Shown here one piece after another: positions 1-12,780 of a stretch of 64,000 nt of DNA (the first letter of the stretch is position 1; the number at the start of each line of letters is the position of its first letter). The notes below the pieces were generated by a model, which was not told the origin of the DNA, searched no databases, and saw only the letters and a program-made list of their open reading frames with translations. The DNA comes from Tomocerus qinae (lineage: Eukaryota > Arthropoda > Collembola > Entomobryomorpha > Tomoceridae): the NCBI GenBank assembly GCA_020055645.1, contig JAECZT010000008.1:558001-622000 (forward strand). Direction: 5' to 3'. Both the position numbers and the translations under genes were made by a program.

Positions 1-3000
1 ATTTTTCAAGAGTTGAAATTCAAGATTTAATGCTTGTACGAGCCAAAAAATTTAAAAATAACATTTAGCAGTTTTAATTGATTTTTTTTGAAACCTGTAG
101 GAGCCAATAAGCTTAAAAAATAATTTTGAACAGTTGAAATTCATGATTTAATACTTGTACGAGCCAAAAAGCTTAAAAAATAATTTTCAAGAGTTGAAAT
201 TCATGATTTAATACTTGTACGAGCCAAAAAGCTTAAAAAAATAATTTTCAAGAGTTGAAATTCATGATTTAATACTTGTACGAGGCAAAAAGCTTAAAAA
301 ATAATTTTCAAGAGTTGAAATTCATGATTTAATACTTGTACGAGCCAATAAGCTTAAAAAATAATTTTGAAGAGTTAAAATTCATGATTTAATACTTGTA
401 CGAGCCAAAAAGCTTAAAAAATAATTTTCAAGAGTTGAAATTCATGATTTAATACTTGTACGAGCCAAAAAGCTTAAAAAATAATTTTCAAGAGTTGAAA
501 TTCATGATTTAATACTTGTACGAGGCAAAAAGCTTAAAAAATAATTTTCAATGGTTGAAATTCATGATTTAATACTTGTACGAGCCAAAAAGCTTAAAAA
601 ATAATTTTCAACAGTTGAAATTCATGATTTAATACTTGTACGAGCCAAAAAGCTTAAAAAAATAATTTTCAAGAGTTGAAATTCATGATTTAATACTTGT
701 ACGAGGCAAAAAGATTAAAAAATAATTTTCAAGAGTTGAAATTCATGATTTAATACTTGTACGAGCCAAAAAGGTTAAAAATATTATTTAGCAGTTGTAA
801 TTGATTTTTTTGAAACTTGTACGAGGCAAAAATCTTAAAAAATATTTTTCAAGAGTTGAAATTCAAGATTTAATGCTTGTACGAGCCAAAAAATTTAAAA
901 ATAACATTTAGCAGTTTTAATTGATTTTTTTTGAAACCTGTAGGAGCCAAAAAGCTTAAAAAATAATTTTCAAGAGTTGAAATTCAAGATTTAATACTTG
1001 TACGAGCCAAAAAGCTTAAAAAATAATTTTCAAGAGTTGAAATTCATGATTTAATACTTGTACGAGCCAATAAGCTTAAAAAATAATTTTGAACAGTTGA
1101 AATTCATGATTTAATACTTGTACGAGCCAAAAAGCTTAAAAAATAATTTTCAAGAGTTAAAATTCATGATTTAATACTTGTACGAGCTAAAAAGCTTAAA
1201 AATAACATTTAGCAGTTTTAATTGATTTTTTTGAAACGTGTACGAGCCAAAAAGCTTAAAAAATAATTTTCAAGAGTTGAAATTCATGATTTAATACTTG
1301 TACGAGGCAAAAAGCTTAAAAAATAATTTTGAAGAGTTAAAATTCATGATTTAATACTTGTACGAGCCAAAAAGCTTAAAAAATAATTTTCAAGAGTTGA
1401 AATTCATGATTTAATACTTGTACGAGGCAAAAAGCTTAAAAAATATTTTTCAAGAGTTGAAATTCAAGATTTAATGCTTGTACGAGCCAAAAAATTTAAA
1501 AATAACATTTACCAGTTTTAATTAATTTTTTTGAAACTTGTACGAGCCAAAAAGTTTAAAAATAACATTTAGCAGTTTTATTTGATTTTTTTTGAAACCT
1601 GTAGGAGCCAAAAAGCTTAAAAAATAGTTTTCAAGAGTTGAAATTCATGATTTAATACTTGTACGAGCCAAAAAGCTTAAAAAATAATTTTCAAGAGTTG
1701 AAATTCATGATTTAATTTTGTACGAGCCAATAAGCTTAAAAAATCATTTTGAAGAGTTGAAATTCATGATTTAATACTTGTACGAGCCAAAAAGCTTAAA
1801 AAATAATTTTCAACAGTTGAAATTCATGATTTAATACTTGTACGAGCCAAAAAGCTTAAAAAATAATTTTCAAGAGTTGAAATTCATGATTTAAGACTTG
1901 TACGAGCCAAAAAGCTTAAAAAATAATTTTCAAGAGTTGAAATTCATGATTTAATACTTGTATGAGGCAAAAAGCTTAAAAAATAATTTTGAAGAGTTGA
2001 AATTCATGATTTAATACTTGTACGAGCCAAAAAGTTTAAAAAATATTTTTCAACAGTTGAAATTCATGATTTAATACTTGTACGAGGCAAAAAGCTTAAA
2101 AAATAATTTTCAATGGTTGAAATTCATGATTTAATACTTGTACGAGCCAAAAAGCTTAAAAAATAATTTTCAACAGTTGAAATTCATGATTTAATACTTG
2201 TACGAGCCAAAAAGCTTAAAAAATAATTTTCAAGAGTTGAAATTCATGATTTAATACTTGTACGAGGCAAAAAGATTAAAAAATAATTTTCAAGAGTTGA
2301 AATTCATGATTTAATACTTGTACGAGCCAAAAAGCTTAAAAATATTATTTAGCAGTTTTAATTGATTTTTTTGAAACTTGTACGAGCCAAAAAGCTTAAA
2401 AAATAATTTTCAAGAGTTGAAATTCATGATTTAATACTTGTACGAGGCAAAAAGCTTAAAAAATAATTTTGAAGAGTTAAAATTCATGATTTAATACTTG
2501 TACGAGCCAAAAAGCTTAAAAAATAATTTTCAAGAGTTGAAATTCATGATTTAATACTTGTACGAGGCAAAAAGCTTAAAAAATATTTTTCAAGAGTTCA
2601 AATTCAAGATTTAATGCTTGTACGAGCCAAAAAATTTAAAAATAACATTTACCAGTTTTAATTAATTTTTTTGAAACTTGTACGAGCCAAAAAGTTTAAA
2701 AATAACATTTAGCAGTTTTATTTGATTTTTTTTGAAACCTAAAGGAGCCAAAAAGCTTAAAAAATAGTTTTCAAGAGTTGAAATTCATGATTTAATACTT
2801 GTACGAGCCAAAAAGCTTAAAAAATAATTTTCAAGAGTTGAAATTCATGATTTAATACTTGTATGAGGCAAAAAGCTTAAAAAATAATTTTGAAGAGTTG
2901 AAATTCATGATTTAATACTTGTACGAGACAAAAAAATTAAAAAATAATTTTCAATGGTTGAAATTCATGATTTAATACTTGTACGAGCTAAAAAGCTTAA

Positions 3001-3840
3001 AAATAACATTTAGCAATTTTAATTGATTTTTTTGAAACTTGTACGAGCCAATAAGCTTAAAAAATAATATTGAAGAGTTGAAATTCATGATTTAATACTT
3101 GTATGAGGCGAAATGCTTAAAAAATAATTTTCAAGTGTTGAAATTCATGATTTAATACTTGTACGAGGCAAAAAGCTTAAAAAATATTTTTCAAGAGTTG
3201 AAATTCAAGATTTAATGCTTGTACGAGCCAAAAAATTTAAAAATTACATTTACCAGTTTTAATTAATTTTTTTGAAACTTGTACGAGCCAAAAAGTTTAA
3301 AAATAACATTTAGCAGTTTTATTTGATTTTTTTTGAAACCTGTACGAGCCAAAAAGCTTAAAAAATAATTTTCAAGAGTTGAAATTCATGATTTAATTTT
3401 GTACGAGCCAATAAGCTTAAAAAATAATTTTCAAGAGTTGAAATTCATGATTTAAGACTTGTACGAGCCAAAAAGCTTAAAAAATAATTTTCAAGAGTTG
3501 AAATTCATGATTTAATACTTGTATGAGGCAAAAAGCTTAAAAAATAATATTGAAGAGTTGAAATTCATGATTTAATACTTGTATGAGGCGAAATGCTTAA
3601 AAAATAATTTTCAAGTGTTGAAATTCATGATTTAATACTTGTACGAGGCAAAAAGCTTAAAAAATATTTTTCAAGAGTTGAAATTCAAGATTTAATGCTT
3701 GTACGAGCCAAAAAATTTAAAAATTACATTTACCAGTTTTAATTAATTTTTTTGAAACTTGTACGAGCCAAAAAGTTTAAAAATAACATTTAGCAGTTTT
3801 ATTTGATTTTTTTTGAAACCTGTAGGAGCCAAAAAGCTTA
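1..3840 (+). repeat. Related higher-order block (repeat distance about 4.98 kb)
   Basis: Bases 1 to about 2820 recur at 4977 to about 7796 with a constant offset of 4,976 bp, including a run with one extra A at 236 and 5212. After about 3000 the offset becomes 5,094 bp, because two monomers present at 7800-8040 are missing here. This makes a third, older or rearranged version of the block described at 5639 and 12781. Its left end lies outside the window. Confidence 0.85.
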
Positions 3841-5638
3841 AAAAATAATTTTCAAGAGTTGAAATTCATGATTTAATACTTGTACGAGCCAAAAAGCTTA
3901 AAAAATAATTTTCAAGAGTTGAAATTCATGATTTAATACTTGTACGAGGCAAAAATCTTAAAAAATATTTTTCAAGAGTTGAAATTCAAGATTTAATGCT
4001 TGTACGAGCCAAAAAATTTAAAAATAACATTTAGCAGTTTTAATTGAACCTGTAGGAGCCAATAAGCTTAAAAAATAATTTTGAACAGTTGAAATTCATG
4101 ATTTAATACTTGTACGAGCCAAAAAGCTTAAAAAATAATTTTCAAGAGTTGAAATTCATGATTTAATACTTGTACGAGGCAAAAAGCTTAAAAAATAATT
4201 TTCAAGAGTTGAAATTCATGATTTAATACTTGTACGAGGCAAAAAGCTTAAAAAATAATTTTCAAGAGTTGAAATTCATGATTTAATACTTGTACGAGGC
4301 AAAAATCTTAAAAAATATTTTTCAAGAGTTGAAATTCAAGATTTAATGCTTGTACGAGCCAAAAAATTTAAAAATAACATTTAGCAGTTTTAATTGATTT
4401 TTTTGAAACCTGTAGGAGCCAAAAAGCTTAAAAAATAATTTTCAAGAGTTGAAATTCAAGATTTAATACTTGTACGAGCCAAAAAGCTTAAAAAATAATT
4501 TTCAAGAGTTGAAATTCATGATTTAATACTTCTACAAACCAATAAGCTTAAAAAATAATTTTGAACAGTTGAAATTCATGATTTAATACTTGTACGAGCC
4601 AAAAAGCTTAAAAAATAATTTTCAAGAGTTGAAATTCATGACTTAATACTTGTAGGAGCCAAAAAGCTTAAAAAATAATTTTCAAGAGTTAAAATTCATG
4701 ATTTAATACTTGTACGAGCTAAAAAGCTTAAAAATAACATTTAGCAGTTTTAATTGATTTTTTTGAAACTTGTACGAGCCAAAAAGCTTAAAAAATAATT
4801 TTCAAGAGTTGAAATTCATGATTTAATACTTGTACGAGGCAAAAAGCTTAAAAAATAATTTTGAAGAGTTAAAATTCATGATTTAATACTTGTACGAGCC
4901 AAAAAGCTTAAAAAATAATTTTCAAGAGTTGAAATTCATGATTTAATACTTGTACGAGGCAAAAATCTTAAAAAATATTTTTCAACAGTTGAAATTCAAG
5001 ATTTAATGCTTGTACGAGCCAAAAAATTTAAAAATAACATTTAGCAGTTTTAATTGATTTTTTTTGAAACCTGTAGGAGCCAATAAGCTTAAAAAATAAT
5101 TTTGAACAGTTGAAATTCATGATTTAATACTTGTACGAGCCAAAAAGCTTAAAAAATAATTTTCAAGAGCTGAAATTCATGATTTAATACTTGTACGAGC
5201 CAAAAAGCTTAAAAAAATAATTTTCAAGAGTTGAAATTCATGATTTAATACTTGTACGAGGCAAAAAGCTTAAAAAATAATTTTCAAGAGTTGAAATTCA
5301 TGATTTAATACTTGTACGAGCCAATAAGCTTAAAAAATAATTTTGAAGAGTTAAAATTCATGATTTAATACTTGTACGAGCCAAAAAGCTTAAAAAATAA
5401 TTTTCAAGAGTTGAAATTCATGATTTAATACTTGTACGAGCCAAAAAGCTTAAAAAATAATTTTCAAGAGTTGAAATTCATGATTTAATACTTGTACGAG
5501 GCAAAAAGCTTAAAAAATAATTTTCAATGGTTGAAATTCATGATTTAATACTTGTACGAGCCAAAAAGCTTAAAAAATAATTTTCAACAGTTGAAATTCA
5601 TGATTTAATACTTGTACGAGCCAAAAAGCTTAAAAAAA

Positions 5639-8600
5639 TAATTTTCAAGAGTTGAAATTCATGATTTAATACTTGTACGAGGCAAAAAGATTAAAAAATA
5701 ATTTTCAAGAGTTGAAATTCATGATTTAATACTTGTACGAGCCAAAAAGCTTAAAAATATTATTTAGCAGTTGTAATTGATTTTTTTGAAACTTGTACGA
5801 GGCAAAAATCTTAAAAAATATTTTTCAAGAGTTGAAATTCAAGATTTAATGCTTGTACGAGCCAAAAAATTTAAAAATAACATTTAGCAGTTTTAATTGA
5901 TTTTTTTTGAAACCTGTAGGAGCCAAAAAGCTTAAAAAATAATTTTCAAGAGTTGAAATTCAAGATTTAATACTTGTACGAGCCAAAAAGCTTAAAAAAT
6001 AATTTTCAAGAGTTGAAATTCATGATTTAATACTTGTACGAGCCAATAAGCTTAAAAAATAATTTTGAACAGTTGAAATTCATGATTTAATACTTGTACG
6101 AGCCAAAAAGCTTAAAAAATAATTTTCAAGAGTTAAAATTCATGATTTAATACTTGTACGAGCTAAAAAGCTTAAAAATAACATTTAGCAGTTTTAATTG
6201 ATTTTTTTGAAACGTGTACGAGCCAAAAAGCTTAAAAAATAATTTTCAAGAGTTGAAATTCATGATTTAATACTTGTACGAGGCAAAAAGCTTAAAAAAT
6301 AATTTTGAAGAGTTAAAATTCATGATTTAATACTTGTACGAGCCAAAAAGCTTAAAAAATAATTTTCAAGAGTTGAAATTCATGATTTAATACTTGTACG
6401 AGGCAAAAAGCTTAAAAAATATTTTTCAAGAGTTAAAATTCAAGATTTAATGCTTGTACGAGCCAAAAAATTTAAAAATAACATTTACCAGTTTTAATTA
6501 ATTTTTTTGAAACTTGTACGGGCCAAAAAGTTTAAAAATAACATTTAGCAGTTTTATTTGATTTTTTTTGAAACCTGTAGGAGCCAAAAAGCTTAAAAAA
6601 TAGTTTTCAAGAGTTGAAATTCATGATTTAATACTTGTACGAGCCAAAAAGCTTAAAAAATAATTTTCAAGAGTTGAAATTCATGATTTAATTTTGTACG
6701 AGCCAATAAGCTTAAAAAATAATTTTGAAGAGTTGAAATTCATGATTTAATACTTGTACGAGCCAAAAAGCTTAAAAAATAATTTTCAACAGTTGAAATT
6801 CATGATTTAATACTTGTACGAGCCAAAAAGCTTAAAAAATAATTTTCAAGAGTTGAAATTCATGATTTAAGACTTGTACGAGCCAAAAAGCTTAAAAAAT
6901 AATTTTCAAGAGTTGAAATTCATGATTTAATACTTGTATGAGGCAAAAAGCTTAAAAAATAATTTTGAAGAGTTGAAATTCATGATTTAATACTTGTACG
7001 AGCCAAAAAGTTTAAAAAATATTTTTCAACAGTTGAAATTCATGATTTAATACTTGTACGAGGCAAAAAGCTTAAAAAATAATTTTCAATGGTTGAAATT
7101 CATGATTTAATACTTGTACGAGCCAAAAAGCTTAAAAAATAATTTTCAACAGTTGAAATTCATGATTTAATACTTGTACGAGCCAAAAAGCTTAAAAAAT
7201 AATTTTCAAGAGTTGAAATTCATGATTTAATACTTGTACGAGGCAAAAAGATTAAAAAATAATTTTCAAGAGTTGAAATTCATGATTTAATACTTGTACG
7301 AGCCAAAAAGCTTAAAAATATTATTTAGCAGTTTTAATTGATTTTTTTGAAACTTGTACGAGCCAAAAAGCTTAAAAAATAATTTTCAAGAGTTGAAATT
7401 CATGATTTAATACTTGTACGAGGCAAAAAGCTTAAAAAATAATTTTGAAGAGTTAAAATTCATGATTTAATACTTGTACGAGCCAAAAAGCTTAAAAAAT
7501 AATTTTCAAGAGTTGAAATTCATGATTTAATACTTGTACGAGGCAAAAAGCTTAAAAAATATTTTTCAAGAGTTGAAATTCAAGATTTAATGCTTGTACG
7601 AGCCAAAAAATTTAAAAATAACATTTACCAGTTTTAATTAATTTTTTTGAAACTTGTACGAGCCAAAAAGTTTAAAAATAACATTTAGCAGTTTTATTTG
7701 ATTTTTTTTGAAACCTAAAGGAGCCAAAAAGCTTAAAAAATAGTTTTCAAGAGTTGAAATTCATGATTTAATACTTGTACGAGCCAAAAAGCTTAAAAAA
7801 TAATTTTCAAGAGTTGAAATTCATGATTTAATTTTGTACGAGCCAATAAGCTTAAAAATAATTTTCAAGAGTTGAAATTCATGATTTAATACTTGTACGA
7901 GCCAAAAAGCTTAAAAAATAATTTTCAAGAGTTGAAATTCATGATTTAATACTTGTAAGAGGCAAAAAGCTTAAAAAACAATATTCAAGAGTTGAAATTC
8001 ATGATTTAATACTTGTACGAGACAAAAAAATTAAAAAATAATTTTCAATGGTTGAAATTCATGATTTAATACTTGTACGAGCTAAAAAGCTTAAAAATAA
8101 CATTTAGCAATTTTAATTGATTTTTTTGAAACTTGTACGAGCCAATAAGCTTAAAAAATAATATTGAAGAGTTGAAATTCATGATTTAATACTTGTATGA
8201 GGCGAAATGCTTAAAAAATAATTTTCAAGTGTTGAAATTCATGATTTAATACTTGTACGAGGCAAAAAGCTTAAAAAATATTTTTCAAGAGTTGAAATTC
8301 AAGATTTAATGCTTGTATGAGCCAAAAAATTTAAAAATTACATTTACCAGTTTTAATTAATTTTTTTGAAACTTGTACGAGCCAAAAAGTTTAAAAATAA
8401 CATTTAGCAGTTTTATTTGATTTTTTTTGAAACCTGTAGGAGCCAAAAAGCTTAAAAAATAATTTTCAAGAGTTGAAATTCATGATTTAATACTTGTACG
8501 AGCCAAAAAGCTTAAAAAATAATTTTCAAGAGTTGAAATTCATGATTTAATTTTGTACGAGCCAATAAGCTTAAAAAATAATTTTCAAGAGTTGAAATTC

Positions 8601-10524
8601 ATGATTTAAGACTTGTACGAGCCAAAAAGCTTAAAAAATAATTTTCAAGAGTTGAAATTCATGATTTAATACTTGTATGAGGCAAAAAGCTTAAAAAATA
8701 ATTTTGAAGAGTTGAAATTCATGATTTAATACTTGTACGAGACAAAAAAATTAAAAAATAATTTTCAATGGTTGAAATTCATGATTTAATACTTGTACGA
8801 GCTAAAAAGCTTAAAAATAACATTTAGCAATTTTAATTGATTTTTTTGAAACTTGTACGAGCCAATAAGCTTAAAAAATAATATTGAAGAGTTGAAATTC
8901 ATGATTTAATACTTGTATGAGGCGAAATGCTTAAAAAATAATTTTCAAGTGTTGAAATTCATGATTTAATACTTGTACGAGGCAAAAAGCTTAAAAAATA
9001 TTTTTCAAGAGTTGAAATTCAAGATTTAATGCTTGTACGAGCCAAAAAATTTAAAAATTACATTTACCAGTTTTAATTAATTTTTTTGAAACTTGTACGA
9101 GCCAAAAAGTTTAAAAATAACATTTAGCAGTTTTATTTGATTTTTTTTGAAACCTGTAGGAGCCAAAAAGCTTAAAAAATAATTTTCAAGCGTTGAAATT
9201 CATGATTTATTACTTGTACGAGCCAAAAAGCTTAAAAAATAATTTTCAAGAGTTGAAATTCATGATTTAATGCTTGTACGAGCCAAAAAATTTAAAAATA
9301 ACATTTAGCAGTTTTAATTGATTTTTTTTGAAACCTGTAGGAGCCAATAAGCTTAAAAAATAATTTTGAAGAGTTGAAATTCATGATTTAATACTTGTAC
9401 GAGCCAAAAAGCTTAAAAAATAATTTTCAAGAGTTGAAATTCATGATTTAATACTTGTACGAGGCAAAAAGCTCAAAAAAATAATTTTCAAGAGTTGAAA
9501 TTCATGATTTAATACTTGTACGAGGCAAACAGCTTAAAAAATAATTTTCAAGAGTTGAAATTCATGATTTAATACTTGTACGAGCCAATAAGCTTAAAAA
9601 ATAATTTTGAAGTGTTAAAATTCATGATTTAATACTTGTACGAGCCAAAAAGCTTAAAATATAATTTTCAAGAGTTGAAATTCATGATTTAATACTTGTA
9701 CGAGCCAAAAAGCTTAAAAAATAATTTTCAAGAGTTGAAATTCATGATTTAATACTTGTACGAGGCAAAAAGCTTAAAAAATAATTTTCAAGAGTTGAAA
9801 TTCATGATTTAATACTTGTACGAGGCAAAAAGCTTAAAAAATAATTTTCAAGAGTTGAAATTCATGATTTAATACTTGTACGAGGCAAAAAGCTTAAAAA
9901 ATATTTTTCAAGAGTTGAAATTCAAGATTTAATGCTTATACGAGCCAAAAAATTTTAAAATAACGTTTACCAGTTTTAATTAATTTTTTTGAAACTTGTA
10001 CGAGCCAAAAAGTTTAAAAATAACATTTAGCAGTTTTAATTATTTTTTAAACTTGTACGAGCCAAAAAGCTTAAAAAATAATTTTCAAGAGTTGAAATTC
10101 ATGATTTAATACTTGTACGAGCCAAAAAGCTTAAAAAATAATTTTCAAGAGTTGAAATTCATGATTTAATTTTGTACGAGCCAATAAGCTTAAAAAATAA
10201 TTTTCAAGAGTTGAAATTCATGATTTAATACTTGTACGAGCCAAAAAGCTTAAAAAATAATTTTCAAGAGTTGAAATTCATGATTTAATACTTGTACGAG
10301 CCAAAAAGCTTAAAAAAATAATTTTCAAGAGTTGAAATTCATGATTTAATACTTGTACGAGGCAAAAAGCTTAAAAAATAATTTTCAAGAGTTGAAATTC
10401 ATGATTTAATTTTGTACGAGCCAATAAGCTTAAAAAATAATTTTCAAGAGTTGAAATTCATGATTTAATACTTGTATGAGGCAAAAAGCTTAAAAAATAA
10501 TTTTCAAGAGTTGAAATTCATGAT
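5639..10524 (+). repeat. Large higher-order block, copy 1 (repeat distance about 7.14 kb)
   Basis: This stretch of about 81 monomers is repeated almost base for base at 12781-17669, at an offset of 7,141-7,145 bp. Rare private variants are shared at the same relative positions: the TTATTTAGCAGTTGTAATTG monomer (5759 and 12901), the AACGTTTACC monomer (9963 and 17104), GAGGCGAAATGC monomers, and the AAACCTAAAGGAGCC junction (7706 and 14847). Differences are few, for example a GGGCC versus GAGCC change near 6520, a handful of substitutions at 7860-8040, and a B monomer 4 bp shorter at 10021. Agreement continues up to the gap at 17670, so the second copy may be longer than what is visible. Such identity implies recent amplification by unequal exchange or gene conversion. 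Confidence 0.9.
8041..9200 (+). repeat. Nested 720-bp duplication (12 monomers)
   Basis: The series with TTTTCAATGG, GAGCTAAAAAGC, a B monomer with AGCAATTTTAATTG, and GAGGCGAAATGC begins at 8041 and again at 8761, exactly 720 bp later. The same nested pair is present in the sister block at 15181 and 15901, so the 720-bp duplication predates the copying of the 7.14-kb block. Confidence 0.85.
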
Positions 10525-12780
10525 TTAATACTTGTACGAGCCAAAAAGCTTAAAAAATAATTTTGAAGAATTGAAATTCATGATTTAATACTTGTACGAG
10601 GCAAAAAGCTTAAAAAATAATTTTCAAGAGTTGAAATTCATGATTTAAGACTTGTACGAGCCAACAAGCTTAAAAAATAATTTTCAAGAGTTAAAATTCA
10701 TGATTTAATACTTCTATGAGGCAAAAAGCTTAAAAAATAATTTTCAAGAGTTGAAATTCATGATTTAATACTTGTACGAGCCAATAAGCTTAAAAAATAA
10801 TTTTGAAGAATTGAAATTCATGATTTAATACTTGTACGAGGCAAAAAGCTTAAAAAATAATTTTCAAGAGTTGAAATTCATGACTTAATACTTGTAGGAG
10901 CCAACAAGCTTAAAAAATAATTTTCAAGAGTTAAAATTCATGATTTAATACTTCTATGAGGCAAAAAGCTTAAAAAATAATTTTCAAGAGTTGAAATTCA
11001 TGATTTAATACTTGTACGAGCCAATAAGCTTAAAAAATAATTTTGAAGAGTTGAAATTCATGATTTAATACTTGCACGAGTTAATAAGCTTAAAAAATAA
11101 TTTTCAAGAGTTGAAATTCATGATTTAATACTTGTACGAGGCAAAAAGATTAAAAAAAAATTTTCAATGGTTGAAATTCATGATTTAATACTTGTACGAG
11201 CTAAAAAGCTTAAAAATAACATTTAGCAGTTCTAATTGATTTTTTTGAAACTTGTACGAGCCAAAAAGCTTAAAAAATAATTTTCAAGAGTTGAAATTCA
11301 TGATTTAATACTTGTACGAGGCAAAAATCTTAAAAAATATTTTTCAAGAGTTGAAATTCAAGATTTAATGCTTATACGAGCCAAAAAATTTAAAAATAAC
11401 ATTTAGCAGTTTTAATTGATTTTTTTTGAAACCTGTAGGAGCCAAAAAGCTTAAAAAATAATTTTCAAGAGTTGAAATTCAAGATTTAATACTTGTACGA
11501 GCCAAAAAGCTTAAAAAATAATTTTCAAGAGTTGAAATTCATGATTTAATTTTGTACGAGCCAATAAGCTTAAAAAATAATTTTGAAGAGTTGAAATTCA
11601 TGATTTAATACTTGTACGAGCCAAAAAGCTTAAAAAAATAATTTTCAAGAGTTGAAATTCATGATTTAATACTTGTACGAGGCAAAAAGCTTAAAAAATA
11701 ATTTTCAAGAGTTGAAATTCACGATTTAAGACTTGTACGAGCCAACAAGCTTAAAAAAATAATTTTCAAGAGTTGAAATTCATGATTTAATACTTGTACA
11801 AGGCAAAAAGCTTAAAAAATAATTTTCAATGGTTGAAATTCATGATTTAATACTTGTACGAGCTTAAAAGCTTGAAAATAACATTTAGCAGTTTTAATTG
11901 ATTTTTTTGAAACTTGTACGAGCCAAAAAGCTTAAAAAATAATTTTCAAGAGTTGAAATTCATGATTTAATACTTGTACGAGGCAAAAAGCTTAAAAAAT
12001 ATTTTTCAAGAGTTGAAATTCAAGATTTAATGCTTGTACGAGCCAAAAAATTTAAAAATAACATTTACCAGTTTTAATTAATTTTTTTGAAACTTGTACG
12101 AGCCAAAAGGTTTAAAAATAATATTTAGCACTTTTATTTGATTTTTTTTGAAACCTTTAGGAGCCAAAAAGCTTAAAAAATAATTTTCAAGAGTTGAAAT
12201 TCATGATTTAATACTTGTACGAGCCAAAAAGCTTAAAAAACAATTTTCAAGAGTTAAAATTCATGATTTAATACTTGTACGAGCTCAAAAGCTTAAAAAA
12301 TAATTTTGAAGAGTTGAAATTCATGATTTAATACTTGTACGAGCCAAAAAGCTTAAAAAATAATTTTCAAGAGTTAAAATTCATGATTTAATACTTCTAT
12401 GACGCAAAAAGCTTAAAAAATAATTTTCAAGAGTTGAAATTCATGATTTAATACTTGTACGAGCCAATAAGCTTAAAAAATAATTTTGAAGAATTGAAAT
12501 TCATGATTTAATACTTGTACGAGGCAAAAAGCTTAAAAAATAATTTTCAAGAGTTGAAATTCATGACTTAATACTTGTAGGAGCCAACAAGCTTAAAAAA
12601 TAATTTTCAAGAGTTAAAATTCATGATTTAATACTTCTATGAGGCAAAAAGCTTAAAAAATAATTTTCAAGAGTTGAAATTCATGATTTAATACTTGTAC
12701 GAGCCAATAAGCTTAAAAAATAATTTTGAAGAGTTGAAATTCATGATTTAATACTTGCACGAGTTAATAAGCTTAAAAAA